From Fibrobacter succinogenes (lineage in GTDB: Bacteria; Fibrobacterota; Fibrobacteria; Fibrobacterales; Fibrobacteraceae): a stretch of DNA of 34,340 nucleotides. The position numbers and the translations under genes are program-made. The notes beneath the pieces are model-generated. The model was given only the letters and a program-made list of their open reading frames with translations, was not told the origin of the DNA and ran no database searches. The DNA is taken from contig CACXKY010000033.1 of the NCBI GenBank assembly GCA_902768325.1, positions 1-34,340 of the forward strand, given 5' to 3'. Shown here one piece after another: positions 22,168-31,161 of this stretch. The stretch's first letter is position 1. Each line of letters starts with the position of its first letter.

Positions 22168-25100
22168 ATGAAGTTAGGAATAAAAGATTCTAGGTTCGGT
22201 AAAGCGGGTGTTTCGCTTGTTACCGTACTCCTCTTTATGCTTGTGGCGACCCAAGTGGCTTACATCCGAAAACAGGTCTTCAGGCGCCCGTTTGCAAAAG
22301 CAGGAAGCGTACCAGAGTGCCGTGGCGGGTATCGAAAATGCTCGCGCATGGATGACCTTCCATGCAAACGACGTTGGTGCCATGATCAGGCAATATCAAG
22401 AGACAGGGAAAAAGATTAAGCTGAATGACAGGCTTGTCCCCTGGTTGAAGGCGGGGCAGAATTACGACGTCTGGTTGACTGGCGTAAATACCGGTTCTGC
22501 ACATAACTTCAAATTGAAGATTCTTTCTTCGGGTACGGCGAGTGGTGGCGCAAAACATAATGAAATCGCTATTTTCAATGTGGACGGGCTTTATAAGGTG
22601 AGGATTCCCCAAGTGGTGGCCGGAATCAATTTCAACAAGGCTTTCCAAGGGGAGTCGGACAAGTTCGTTGGAACGGATAAACTGGAATCTGGTATCGTAA
22701 ATGGCGATTTCAAGGGAAACCAGCCTGCGGTTGAAAGGGAATTCTTGGTGACGGGTTCTATCGAATACGAAGGCGCCGCAAGTATGAGAGGTGACTTGTA
22801 TGTTGGGGTAGACCTGAAAAACAAGGGCGCTACGACGATTGGTAACCAGGTACAGAGGAATTCCGTTGTATACGTGGGCCGGAATTTGACCTACTGCGAC
22901 GGTGGTTTGATGACGGTTTATGGGGATATGTACGTTGGAGGAAATATTTCCGACAACTGCAGTATAAATGTGACGGGTAATTTGACCATAGGCGGAAAAC
23001 TGATAAGGAATTCTGCGACCCGTAAATTTACTGTTGAAAGGAATCTTGTCTTCAAGGAAACCGGGGCAATTGATTGGACCGGTGGAGCGGGCATTGGAGA
23101 CGGGTCTCCGGGTCCTATGGATAACAAAGGTACTGGAGTTGGAGAAAATACGTATCTTGCAAATATTATCGGGCAAGACCAGGATGGCAACAGAAAGGCC
23201 AACTTGGGAAAGAAACTGTACCTGTACCAGGCGTTCCCCTATCAACACTGCTTTAACGAATCCTGCCCGAGCGGGTATTGTGAAGGGTTCTTCTCTAGCA
23301 CTTGTGGGACCAATGATATTGGAACTAAGGCAAACCGCTTTTTCTCGTTCTATAATCCGAACAAGCCTACGACAAGGATATCTACAAGCCATGTGGGATC
23401 CTGGAGCAAGAATGATGATGTCCTAAAAAACGTAGGATTCAATTATTGGCAGAATATCGAAAAGATGAACAACTATGGCAAACAGATAAAGGATAATGGG
23501 AAAGTTCCCACGGCCATATTGCTGAAAGATGAATCTGTCTGGACCAAGATGGCGTATTCCTGTAACTTGTCAAGAAGTGGATTTGCCGATAATGTTATCG
23601 ATCAGATAAATAACTGCTATACGACAGCGGAAACCAATAATGCCTTGTACAACGGGTTCTTGATTCTGGACTTGAACTTTACGGAAAAGGTGGATCCGAA
23701 GAAATCGTTGAAGGGAAAATTTGTGTTCATTATGCGCGGAAATTCGCAGCTGGCTCTGCCGTCGACGACCAGAGAGTCTGTGGTGATGCTCTATTTCCCG
23801 AGTGGGCATAATAACGATATTATGCCTGGTGAGCCGGCGGGCTGTACTGGGCATGGGCCGGCGAGACAGTGCGATCCCTATAACTACTTTATCTATTCGA
23901 AAGGAAGCATCAAGCAATTCCTTGATTGGGGAAACAAGTCTATCGAAGGAAGCGTTATCCTTGCGTCGGGAAAGCTCCAGACATCCCAAGGCGGAACGAA
24001 TCTGAAATATAATGCCAGGGTTTTGAACGCTCTTGCTTCGGCCGGGTTTATTATGGAGAACCCCGAATATACCGCGCTTATACAGGCGGATGCTGTAGCC
24101 ATTGATGATGCTGAGGCTGGTGTTAGGGACGCCTACTTTATTGCAAATTCGCCTCAATTGCAGGTTTCACTGGAATCCCAGTACCAGAATGATGAACCTT
24201 TACCCGATAATGCGGGCCAGCAGGACCTTTCTCCGTCCTTCATCATTCTTCCGCGTATCATCTATATTCCTAAGAATCCCTATGGAAGGTTGACGGATTA
24301 CTTCAACGTGGTCAACTTGAACGGAGCAGCTTTTGTGAAGGATGCGGGCAAGGTGACGGATTGCCCGGATATTCCCAAGAATTCCCTTCTTTTTGACCGC
24401 GCGAGCGATGCGGCGCAACCGTTGACCTTTGGTTTGCATACATGTAACTATACGGAGAATAACCAGACGGTACCGTTCTATGTGTTTGTTTCTCCGGACG
24501 AACTTGGGGGCAAACCGTTCGTGTACTTTGAAAATCCCTCCAGCCAGCCCATGGGAAGTACCTCAACGGAATACCTCTCGCTTGTATATCCGTCAACGGA
24601 AACACAGGATGAATTTACGGTAAAGATTGGCAAGACAAATGACCTGGACAATTCGACATGGACGGTCACGCCTTTGGTACCTGCCGTGGGAGCGTGTAAT
24701 GAGAGCTCTTCCGAGTGCGAATTCAAACTTCATTTTGATTCCGAAGGTCCAAAGAGGCTATTCGAAGTAAAAACGACGGGTGCTTCGGAAGGTTCTTGCG
24801 GATTCCAGATTTTGGATTGCGTTGGTTGCCAAATCGGTGATCCGAATTATAAGAACTTTGTCTTGTCAAGTTCGGTGAACATCAGGCGTGATAACCTGTC
24901 GACGTATTGTGCTCGTTCGGAGGTGACTTGTGACGAAGATCTTCAAAATATGGCCAATACGACAGACTGGCCGGATTGCAATGTCTCTGAAAATGCCCCG
25001 TCATGGGTAAAGGCTGTCGGTGTTGACGGTGATGCGACAAACAACTGCTCTGTGACCAGTCCGAACAATTTTTGGATTTGTGGACTTTCTTCCGATATTA

Positions 25101-28100
25101 AACTGATGGAAGTGGCTGCGGGTGTCCCGGAAGGATGTTTCGTGGTTATTCCTTCGGAGCAGAACAAACTGTCGCAGGCAGACTTGTCCAATGGCGCCAC
25201 CCTGCCTCTATATGCTTCCTTGAAGGCGAAGAAGGTGAATGTTCAGGTGGAATTCAAGGGCGACAATCTTGAGGGGAAAACGATATCCGTTTCTTCCAAC
25301 AGGTTCTCGGTAGATCGCGAGTGTGCCTATACGTCTACAAACAAGAGTTGTAATTTTGAACTCTTTGCCGGGGATAACATTACGCTTGTCGTAGATGGCG
25401 GTAAAGCAGATTTCTCGTACTGGCAGTGTGACCCAGCAACAAGCGTGAATTGCCATGATGCTGGGCCGTCTCCGGGAGAAAGCTATACGATTAACGCGGT
25501 GAGCGGGAATAATATTATTGAAGCGTGGTTCGGCCAAAATGACAAGCATTGTTTCTTTGATGAATTCAAGTATTCTAAAAATTGTCCGGCAGTGACAAAT
25601 GCCAAGGGGTATTGCCTTGATTACTGTAAGGATGCTGGCCAGGCCAGTTGCCGGATAGGGAATGGGCATTATAGTGATTCCAAGTGGATTGTAATCGGCG
25701 ATGCTTCCGCTCAGGGCAAGATTAACTTTGATGGCGGTGAGAATGGGTCCATTTCCTTGGCTAGCAGCCAACTCCATGGGAGAAACCAGTCTGCAATTGA
25801 ACCTGTCATAGTGATGAGTACGGTCAATGCAGGTCTGTATGGAACGCTTCGTGCGCAGTTCCAGACTCCGCGCGTGGGCAGGGATGCCGATGAATCATCG
25901 GTTAAGGTAAACAAGTCTGGCTTCTTGCTGCGTTCAAGCGACAATGGCGAGCAGGCCCTAGTATTGAATGTGTATGTCAATAGGAATGGCTACCTTGCGG
26001 CGAAGGTTTGCGTGGACGCCTCTTGCGAAGAACAAGAGCTTAAAAGTGTTTTCGGTGCTTCCCTCAGAGTCGATGCTACGGATGTCATCACGCTTTCTGC
26101 CGAGTTGTTCAAGGGAGAATTTGGTGATGTCCTTAGTCTAACCTCGGTCAAGGGTAATTTTGGAAACTATACCACGGTGACTGCGGAATTTGAATTAAGT
26201 GATTTGACGGGATATACGAGCCTTTCGACAAGGGCGAACGAGTTTGTGGGATTGACCCTTGCCGACCCCGCGTTCAAGATATATGATGTGGGCTGGAAGA
26301 GTGCGGACTATAACGCCGAATGTTGGGATCACTACCCGACGGTGAAGTGCTCGTTCAAGGATGCGTACCTGGGCGGGATTGTTCCCCAGAATACGGCGAC
26401 AAGGCCTTGGGTCGGACTTTCTGGCTGGTTTGACGATAAGAATTGTACTCCGCGATATATGTACAATGGCGATGACGCCACGGCGGGTTGCTATACGTCT
26501 GTTGACGGAAGCCCCGATTATAAGGAATGTCATCCCGATAAGTATTATACGTTTACGGAAGAAGGAATCCACGGAACGACTTCTGTTAGTGGGGGTACGG
26601 AAACAGAAACTCGAATGGCGAGAGTGTCTGTTGTTGAATGCACCAATGTGTTCCTGACTCAAGATAATATGAATCTGCTTGCGCTAGAAAAGCCTAGTTG
26701 TGGAACATTCTGGGTGGGGACAATTCAGAACTGCTCGGAAAACGTTACTATCTTCCCGGCAACGTCTGGGGATACGCGGACAATAACCCCGCATACGGGT
26801 GGCCTGGACGAGACGGAAATTTCCACGAACGAAATATTCCTTTTGAGTTCTAGTTCGACGGTCAATTTGCGTGCGGCATCGTTAAAGATTACGATGGATA
26901 ACCCTCAAGCCTCGGAACTGGAAATCTACTTGCGTAGCGAGATTAAGACGGGTTACTACGGATCGGATGGGGTTATGTTTAGCAAGTCTGCGCATACAAC
27001 AGCGAAGAATTCTGCAACTATCAATGTGGCCGAACTTGCGAATAATTCTGGTTTCGATGTTGAAAACGTCAATGCCGTGGTTATCAGGAATTTAGGCCAG
27101 GAAAATGTGACGATCTCGGAAATTCGCAGCGTTTGCGATTACGTGACGAACATCCAGTGTAAGGATGCGGAATATACGGGCGGAAAGTTCAAGGTAAATG
27201 CAGTTGTGAAGAATGCCGAAGGGAATGTTACTACCTACAATATTTCGGCGACTGAAAATTCGTCGAATAATTCTGACCTTGCGAAGACGTTTACCTGTTC
27301 CAATGCCAATGAGTGCCCGGCTGGCGACGAATTAGGCAGAATCGCCTTGTGGACCAACGAGTTCAACCCGTATTCGGCTGCTTTTACGGGTAGCAAGAAA
27401 TACGTGTTCGAAGTGTCCATGAAAAAAGGTACCGAGCATGTTGAAGGGTCCCCCTGTAAAACGCCTGAACTGGAATTGTTCCCGGTAAGTGGCGAATGCC
27501 GGTGGGGAAATGGTGAAAACGAGATTAGCATCCAGCAGGGGACTGGCTTGCCGTCGTTCCAGTACAGACTTGCAGATTGCCCGACAGGAACATGCGAATG
27601 GCAAGTCGTGTTTGATAATGAGACTTCTAATGAACTTGCCTCGGGCTCGGGCGCTGCTGGAGGTTTTTCGAACCTCCCGATTGCGGTGCTGAACCAGTAT
27701 AATTCTCCGACTAGTCCGCTAGAAGCAAGTTCTACGCATTCGATAACGTTCCGCAGTAAAAATAGTTCGACTACTAAATTTACGGAGTGCACAAAGTCGT
27801 TTACTGTAACGGAGGTGAATAACTCGAGTTCCAGTACCGGGGCGCTTACATGTACCTTCCCGGCAGAGGTCTTGCCAGGCAAGCAGAATCTGAACATAGC
27901 GGTTTCCTCGTCTTTGTCTCATCAGCAGTTTGACCTCTATATTGACGGAGTGAAGAAATCTGCCGCCTGGTGGTTCAGTGGAACGGGAAATTCTCCTGGC
28001 TTTACTTCCCCGACGGGAGAAGGGAACCATACTTACAAGATAACCAAGATGGGCGAGGCTGCTGCTCAGTGCCAGGGATCCTTTGCTACGGTAGGGGCGC

Positions 28101-28966
28101 TGCAGTGTAGCATTAGCGGGAATCAATTTGTGGTTTCCAAGAAATCGTTTGTGAACAACTGTTATAATTGTCGTTATACGAACGTGAATTGCGGTGGACA
28201 GTGCGCGAATGGCTTGCATAACTATCCGTTCACGCCTTCTAAAACGCCGTCAATTACATGTACTTGTGATGAAATCAGTTCGACTTGTTCTGCTCAGCCG
28301 GATATTCCTGCTCCGACGCTATCGTGTTCGGGAACATATACGGTGGCGCCATTAGCGAATGTGACTGTTAATGTGGAAATTACGGGTTGTGAAGGCGGAT
28401 GCTCTTATTGGGTAACCAATCCTCAGGGTACCAAGATAACGCCTGCAACTGATGGAACCGTTACAAATGTGTCTACAATTACATTTGCAAGTGAAAACGG
28501 AACTAGTACTAATACGTATAAGATACATGTAAAGAATAGTAAGGCTGAGAAAGAGTGCTCTTTTGATGTTACCTATTCAGAAGCGACGAGTTCTGCTTCT
28601 GTTGTAACGACCTCCACCACGGTTATTCAGTCGAGCTCTAGCCCTCGCTGCGGCTGTACGTGTGCTGATTGTTCAAACATAGAACTAAATGCAACAGGAA
28701 GTAATGAATACACTGCGTTCAGCCATTGCTACTTTATCGATAATGAAAATGCAAAGTTTAGAATAGATAATGTCTGCTCAAGTATAAAAATAAATGGTAC
28801 GACAATAAGTGGTAAGCATTCTGAAACGGAAATAAAGAATTATGGTGTTTCTAAAGTGGACGGTGGGTATTATCTTGAAATTATTCATAATGGTTCGCCT
28901 GATAATAATCGAGTTTATTGTAATTACAATATATACCATACCTCGTCAACAAATCCATGTCAATAA
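22168..28966 (+). pseudogene. Giant pilin-like gene, GspK/PilX position, interrupted by a +1 frame change
   Basis: AGGAGG (22157-22162) and ATG 22168 begin a class III signal KAG|VSLVTVLLFMLVAT. After ACC (22249-22251) this frame runs into nonsense and stops at 22417-22419. The neighbouring frame takes over at AAG TGG (22253-22258) as KWLTSENRSSGARLQKQEAYQSAVAGIENARAW and stays open for 6.7 kb. Joined by removing C22252, the hydrophobic helix would be only ~14 residues, shorter than the ~20 of pilins. This suggests that a deletion of about 20 nt removed its second half, rather than a one-base insertion. Position +5 is Thr, not Glu; GspK-type tip pseudopilins also lack Glu5. Confidence 0.75.
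22208..28966 (+). CDS. Giant Cys-rich surface protein, body of the GspK/PilX-like gene
   Basis: 2252 codons in the shifted frame; the first ~16 are not native. In order: the pilin helix end and a PilX-like head (to ~22700); a repeat-rich beta region reminiscent of bactofilin or beta-helix rungs (~22740-23100: GDLYVGVDLKN, VVYVGRNLTYC, DMYVGGNISD, NLTIGGKLI); a large PilX-type module ending GSVILASGKLQ (~23970); Cys-rich modules; an InlB-B-like repeat (~25220-25530, YWQCDP...IIEAWFGQND); a LamG/concanavalin-like domain (~25550-26310); a second Cys-rich part; and Cys-flanked Ig-like modules (~27480-28600) joined by Ser-rich linkers. The last ~300 nt are AT-richer. It looks like an adhesin or cargo carried at a pilus tip. 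Domain names rest on residue patterns only. Confidence 0.7.
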   Translation: MFRLLPYSSLCLWRPKWLTSENRSSGARLQKQEAYQSAVAGIENARAWMTFHANDVGAMIRQYQETGKKIKLNDRLVPWLKAGQNYDVWLTGVNTGSAHNFKLKILSSGTASGGAKHNEIAIFNVDGLYKVRIPQVVAGINFNKAFQGESDKFVGTDKLESGIVNGDFKGNQPAVEREFLVTGSIEYEGAASMRGDLYVGVDLKNKGATTIGNQVQRNSVVYVGRNLTYCDGGLMTVYGDMYVGGNISDNCSINVTGNLTIGGKLIRNSATRKFTVERNLVFKETGAIDWTGGAGIGDGSPGPMDNKGTGVGENTYLANIIGQDQDGNRKANLGKKLYLYQAFPYQHCFNESCPSGYCEGFFSSTCGTNDIGTKANRFFSFYNPNKPTTRISTSHVGSWSKNDDVLKNVGFNYWQNIEKMNNYGKQIKDNGKVPTAILLKDESVWTKMAYSCNLSRSGFADNVIDQINNCYTTAETNNALYNGFLILDLNFTEKVDPKKSLKGKFVFIMRGNSQLALPSTTRESVVMLYFPSGHNNDIMPGEPAGCTGHGPARQCDPYNYFIYSKGSIKQFLDWGNKSIEGSVILASGKLQTSQGGTNLKYNARVLNALASAGFIMENPEYTALIQADAVAIDDAEAGVRDAYFIANSPQLQVSLESQYQNDEPLPDNAGQQDLSPSFIILPRIIYIPKNPYGRLTDYFNVVNLNGAAFVKDAGKVTDCPDIPKNSLLFDRASDAAQPLTFGLHTCNYTENNQTVPFYVFVSPDELGGKPFVYFENPSSQPMGSTSTEYLSLVYPSTETQDEFTVKIGKTNDLDNSTWTVTPLVPAVGACNESSSECEFKLHFDSEGPKRLFEVKTTGASEGSCGFQILDCVGCQIGDPNYKNFVLSSSVNIRRDNLSTYCARSEVTCDEDLQNMANTTDWPDCNVSENAPSWVKAVGVDGDATNNCSVTSPNNFWICGLSSDIKLMEVAAGVPEGCFVVIPSEQNKLSQADLSNGATLPLYASLKAKKVNVQVEFKGDNLEGKTISVSSNRFSVDRECAYTSTNKSCNFELFAGDNITLVVDGGKADFSYWQCDPATSVNCHDAGPSPGESYTINAVSGNNIIEAWFGQNDKHCFFDEFKYSKNCPAVTNAKGYCLDYCKDAGQASCRIGNGHYSDSKWIVIGDASAQGKINFDGGENGSISLASSQLHGRNQSAIEPVIVMSTVNAGLYGTLRAQFQTPRVGRDADESSVKVNKSGFLLRSSDNGEQALVLNVYVNRNGYLAAKVCVDASCEEQELKSVFGASLRVDATDVITLSAELFKGEFGDVLSLTSVKGNFGNYTTVTAEFELSDLTGYTSLSTRANEFVGLTLADPAFKIYDVGWKSADYNAECWDHYPTVKCSFKDAYLGGIVPQNTATRPWVGLSGWFDDKNCTPRYMYNGDDATAGCYTSVDGSPDYKECHPDKYYTFTEEGIHGTTSVSGGTETETRMARVSVVECTNVFLTQDNMNLLALEKPSCGTFWVGTIQNCSENVTIFPATSGDTRTITPHTGGLDETEISTNEIFLLSSSSTVNLRAASLKITMDNPQASELEIYLRSEIKTGYYGSDGVMFSKSAHTTAKNSATINVAELANNSGFDVENVNAVVIRNLGQENVTISEIRSVCDYVTNIQCKDAEYTGGKFKVNAVVKNAEGNVTTYNISATENSSNNSDLAKTFTCSNANECPAGDELGRIALWTNEFNPYSAAFTGSKKYVFEVSMKKGTEHVEGSPCKTPELELFPVSGECRWGNGENEISIQQGTGLPSFQYRLADCPTGTCEWQVVFDNETSNELASGSGAAGGFSNLPIAVLNQYNSPTSPLEASSTHSITFRSKNSSTTKFTECTKSFTVTEVNNSSSSTGALTCTFPAEVLPGKQNLNIAVSSSLSHQQFDLYIDGVKKSAAWWFSGTGNSPGFTSPTGEGNHTYKITKMGEAAAQCQGSFATVGALQCSISGNQFVVSKKSFVNNCYNCRYTNVNCGGQCANGLHNYPFTPSKTPSITCTCDEISSTCSAQPDIPAPTLSCSGTYTVAPLANVTVNVEITGCEGGCSYWVTNPQGTKITPATDGTVTNVSTITFASENGTSTNTYKIHVKNSKAEKECSFDVTYSEATSSASVVTTSTTVIQSSSSPRCGCTCADCSNIELNATGSNEYTAFSHCYFIDNENAKFRIDNVCSSIKINGTTISGKHSETEIKNYGVSKVDGGYYLEIIHNGSPDNNRVYCNYNIYHTSSTNPCQ

Positions 28967-29002
28967 AATGAACTATGAATCTTCGGTTTTGAAATATTAA
29001 CA

Positions 29003-29033
29003 AAGGCTCCCTTCGGGGAGCCTTCCTTTTTTT
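29003..29033 (+). terminator. Rho-independent terminator of the pilin-like cluster
   Basis: A perfect 9-bp stem (29003-29011 with 29016-29024) closed by a TTCG tetraloop, then CC and seven T's. Textbook form, 37 nt after the giant gene. Confidence 0.92.
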
Positions 29034-29046
29034 GCGCGAAAAGCCT

Positions 29047-29217
29047 TTACAATATATAAGGCCGGACTTGTTTGAAGATGAAATGACGGTCTTCTCCCAT
29101 GACCTTGAATTCGATGTCGGGGATGCCGGGACGGTCGGCTTCTTCCGGGGAGTTGCTGTTGGAGCACGCCCAGAATGCCGCTACGATAGCTGCAGGCCAG
29201 ATTTTCTGAAAAAACAT
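29047..29217 (-). CDS. Small lipoprotein, 56 residues
   Basis: The signal peptide has a lipobox ending in Cys (WPAAIVAAFWAC, then SNSNSPEEADRP). The mature part is only ~38 residues and contains IEFKVMGEDRHFIFKQ. No family recognised. The ATG at 29217 lies exactly 6 nt after a TATATT that has a TTGCCG 17 nt upstream, which fixes the start. The longer frame to 29280 would cross that promoter. It is convergent with the giant pilin-like gene and divergent from the CDF transporter. Confidence 0.68.
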   Translation of the reverse strand: MFFQKIWPAAIVAAFWACSNSNSPEEADRPGIPDIEFKVMGEDRHFIFKQVRPYIL

Positions 29218-29223
29218 GACAGA

Positions 29224-29252
29224 AATATACATTGTTTGTAGGGGGCCGGCAA
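29224..29252 (-). promoter_or_regulatory. Predicted leaderless promoter of the small lipoprotein
   Basis: On the minus strand: TTGCCG (29252-29247), a 17-nt spacer, TATATT (29229-29224), 6 nt, then ATG. Confidence 0.55.
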
Positions 29253-29297
29253 AATTGCTATCTTCTTTTATACAAATCACCCTTTTTCTGCAAAACG

Positions 29298-30206
29298 ATG
29301 ACCCGCATCATAAAAAAAGATGATAGTTCCGAGGTCCGCCGCATCACGCTGGTAGGGCTGGGCTGGAATGTTATCTTGTCTGTGGGTAAGTTTTTTGCCG
29401 GCTATTTCGGCGGTTCGCAGGCGTTGGTGGCAGACGCCATCCACAGTGCATCGGATTTTATTACCGACATCGTCATCATTGTGGGGGCCAAGTTCTGGAA
29501 TTCTCCGCCCGACAAGGACCACCCTTACGGGCACAAGAGATTTGAAACCTTGATTTCGGTGGGTATCGGGCTGGCCGTCTGTGCCGTGGGTGTGGGGCTG
29601 GGTTACAATGCGGTGATTGCCCTCAAGAACGGGGAACAGTCCCATCCGGAATGGATTGCCGCTGTCATGGCGCTCGTATCGATTGTCGTGAAGGAAGTCC
29701 TTTTCCGCTATACGCGTGCCAAGGGCCGCGCCATCCGCAGCGAAGCGGTCGAAGCGAACGCCTGGCACCACCGTAGCGACGCCTACAGTTCCATCCCGGT
29801 GCTTGTCGCCGTCCTGTTCGGGATAGTGATGCCGGAACTCTGGTTTGCGGACTCCGTCGGCGCCATCATCGTTTCGATTTTCATCTTGCATTCGGGTTTC
29901 GAAATTGCCTGGCCGGGGATCCACCGCGTGGCCGACGAGGGCGCTTCCGAAGAAGTCTCCCAGAAATTGCAGGCGGTCGCGCTTGCCTGCCCGAATGTCA
30001 TCAGTATCCACGGTTTCCGCACCCGCTACGTGGGGAGCGATTTGCATGTGGACCTCCATGTGGTCGTGCCTGCCGAAATGTCGCTTTTGTCCGCCCATGA
30101 CCTCGCCGAAGAGGTAGAACGCCGGATTATCGAGGCTGGCGAAAACGTCGTAGACGCGCTGGTGCATATCGACCCCTACGACCCCAAAAAAGTCGAAAGC
30201 AAGTAA
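29298..30206 (+). CDS. Cation diffusion facilitator (CDF) metal transporter
   Basis: A 302-residue CDF/FieF-type transporter that exports divalent metals (Zn, Fe, Co, Mn or Cd) in exchange for protons. Six hydrophobic helices are seen. The transport site residues are in TM2 (ADAIHSASD, H49 and D53) and TM5 (NAWHHRSD, H157 and D161). DHPYGHKRFE follows TM2. The cytoplasmic C-terminal domain has the HxDLHVVV pattern (DLHVDLHVVVPAEMSL...HDLAEEVERRI). An H in the first TM2 ligand position is often linked to Zn specificity over Fe or Mn; substrate assignment stays uncertain. ATG 29298 is chosen because the protein aligns from TRIIKKDDSSEVRR; the frame runs open to 29232 without a start signal. No clear Shine-Dalgarno. 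Confidence 0.92.
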   Translation: MTRIIKKDDSSEVRRITLVGLGWNVILSVGKFFAGYFGGSQALVADAIHSASDFITDIVIIVGAKFWNSPPDKDHPYGHKRFETLISVGIGLAVCAVGVGLGYNAVIALKNGEQSHPEWIAAVMALVSIVVKEVLFRYTRAKGRAIRSEAVEANAWHHRSDAYSSIPVLVAVLFGIVMPELWFADSVGAIIVSIFILHSGFEIAWPGIHRVADEGASEEVSQKLQAVALACPNVISIHGFRTRYVGSDLHVDLHVVVPAEMSLLSAHDLAEEVERRIIEAGENVVDALVHIDPYDPKKVESK

Positions 30207-30222
30207 AACTTGTACTATTCCA

Positions 30223-30248
30223 AAGTGGTATTAAACCGCTTGCGCTTT
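30223..30248 (+). terminator. Weak terminator-like hairpin after the CDF gene
   Basis: A 7-bp stem with one G-T pair (30223-30229 with 30235-30241), 5-nt loop, followed by GCGC and only four T's. Confidence 0.3.
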
Positions 30249-30294
30249 TGGCCAATAACAAGGTTATATTAGTTTTGTTGAACTCCCTCAGGAG
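30240..30294 (+). promoter_or_regulatory. Promoter and ribosome-binding site of the aldo/keto reductase gene
   Basis: TTGCGC (30240-30245), a 19-nt spacer and TATATT (30265-30270), start near 30277. AGGAG (30290-30294) lies 7 nt before ATG 30302. This is a normal leadered gene, in contrast to its neighbours. Confidence 0.45.
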
Positions 30295-30301
30295 CGGTTT
30301 T

Positions 30302-31132
30302 ATGGTTGTCGACGAATACTACAAGCTCAATAACGGACAGAGAATTCCGAAGGTCGCCTTGGGAACATGGCTGGTTTCGGATGACGAGGCGGAAGGTGCC
30401 GTCATATCGGCTTTTGAGGCGGGCTACAGGCATATCGATACGGCTGTTGCCTATGGCAACGAGGCGGGCGTCGGCCGGGGCCTTCACGAGGCCATGAAGG
30501 TGACGGGCCTGCACCGTGAGGGCTTTTTCGTGACATCCAAGATCCCTGCCGAAGTCAAGACGTACGAGGGGGCGACCGCTTGCATTCAGGAGTCCCTGGA
30601 GCGCTTGGACTGTTTCCATTTGGACATGATGCTTATCCATGCGCCCAAGCCTTGGGACGAGATGTGGAAACCCGGCAAGGATTATTCTGCGGAGAACCTG
30701 CAGGTGTGGCATGCGCTGGAAGAGGCGTATGCGGTGGGCAAGTGCCGCGTTATAGGCGTTTCGAACTTCGATATTGACGACCTGAAGAACATCATGGACG
30801 AATGCGCCGTGATTCCGGCGGTGAACCAGATCCGCGTGCATATTGGCCATGTCCCTTACGAACTGATCGAATTTTGCGAGCAGAACGGCATCCTGGTGGA
30901 GGCGTATTCGCCTAATGCCCACGGCAAGCTTGCCGAAGTGCCTGGGGTATGCCAGATGGCGGCGAAGTACGATGTGTCGGTACCGCAGCTTGCAAACCGC
31001 TTTATTGTGCAGTTAGGGCTGCTCCCTATCCCGAAGTCAACGCATGGGGACCGCATCCGCGAGAATGCCGACCTCGATTTCGAGATTATGCCGGCCGACA
31101 TGGCGGAACTTTTGGAAATCAGCGGCCTATGA
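30302..31132 (+). CDS. Aldo/keto reductase
   Basis: A 276-residue NADPH-dependent oxidoreductase of the AKR superfamily, in the 2,5-diketo-D-gluconate reductase-like group. The catalytic tetrad is visible as D46, Y51, K80 and H113 (HIDTAVAYGNE, FVTSKIP, MLIHAPKPW). The cofactor-binding end IPKSTHGDRIREN is present, as are GVSNFDIDDL and VNQIRVHI. The start ATG has AGGAG at 7 nt; the frame extends to 30248 but that part contains the promoter. It stands alone between the CDF gene and the M16 gene. The physiological substrate cannot be read from sequence. Confidence 0.92.
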   Translation: MVVDEYYKLNNGQRIPKVALGTWLVSDDEAEGAVISAFEAGYRHIDTAVAYGNEAGVGRGLHEAMKVTGLHREGFFVTSKIPAEVKTYEGATACIQESLERLDCFHLDMMLIHAPKPWDEMWKPGKDYSAENLQVWHALEEAYAVGKCRVIGVSNFDIDDLKNIMDECAVIPAVNQIRVHIGHVPYELIEFCEQNGILVEAYSPNAHGKLAEVPGVCQMAAKYDVSVPQLANRFIVQLGLLPIPKSTHGDRIRENADLDFEIMPADMAELLEISGL

Positions 31133-31149
31133 CCGCCTCGAAAATTGTG

Positions 31150-31155
31150 TATTTT
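31150..31155 (+). promoter_or_regulatory. -10-like element 6 nt before the M16 peptidase ATG, possibly leaderless
   Basis: TATTTT, then TAGCGC (6 nt), then ATG 31162. No Shine-Dalgarno. The -35 position (CTATGA) is poor. Confidence 0.4.
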
Positions 31156-31161
31156 TAGCGC

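Noticed and set aside
19616..28966. Mobile element or phage tail-fibre origin of the giant gene
   Set aside because: No transposase, integrase, terminal repeats or phage genes nearby; pilin signals and gene order give a better explanation.
29032..29241. Plus-strand 69-codon frame after the giant pilin-like gene
   Set aside because: Starts inside the terminator T tract and is the shadow of the small lipoprotein on the minus strand.
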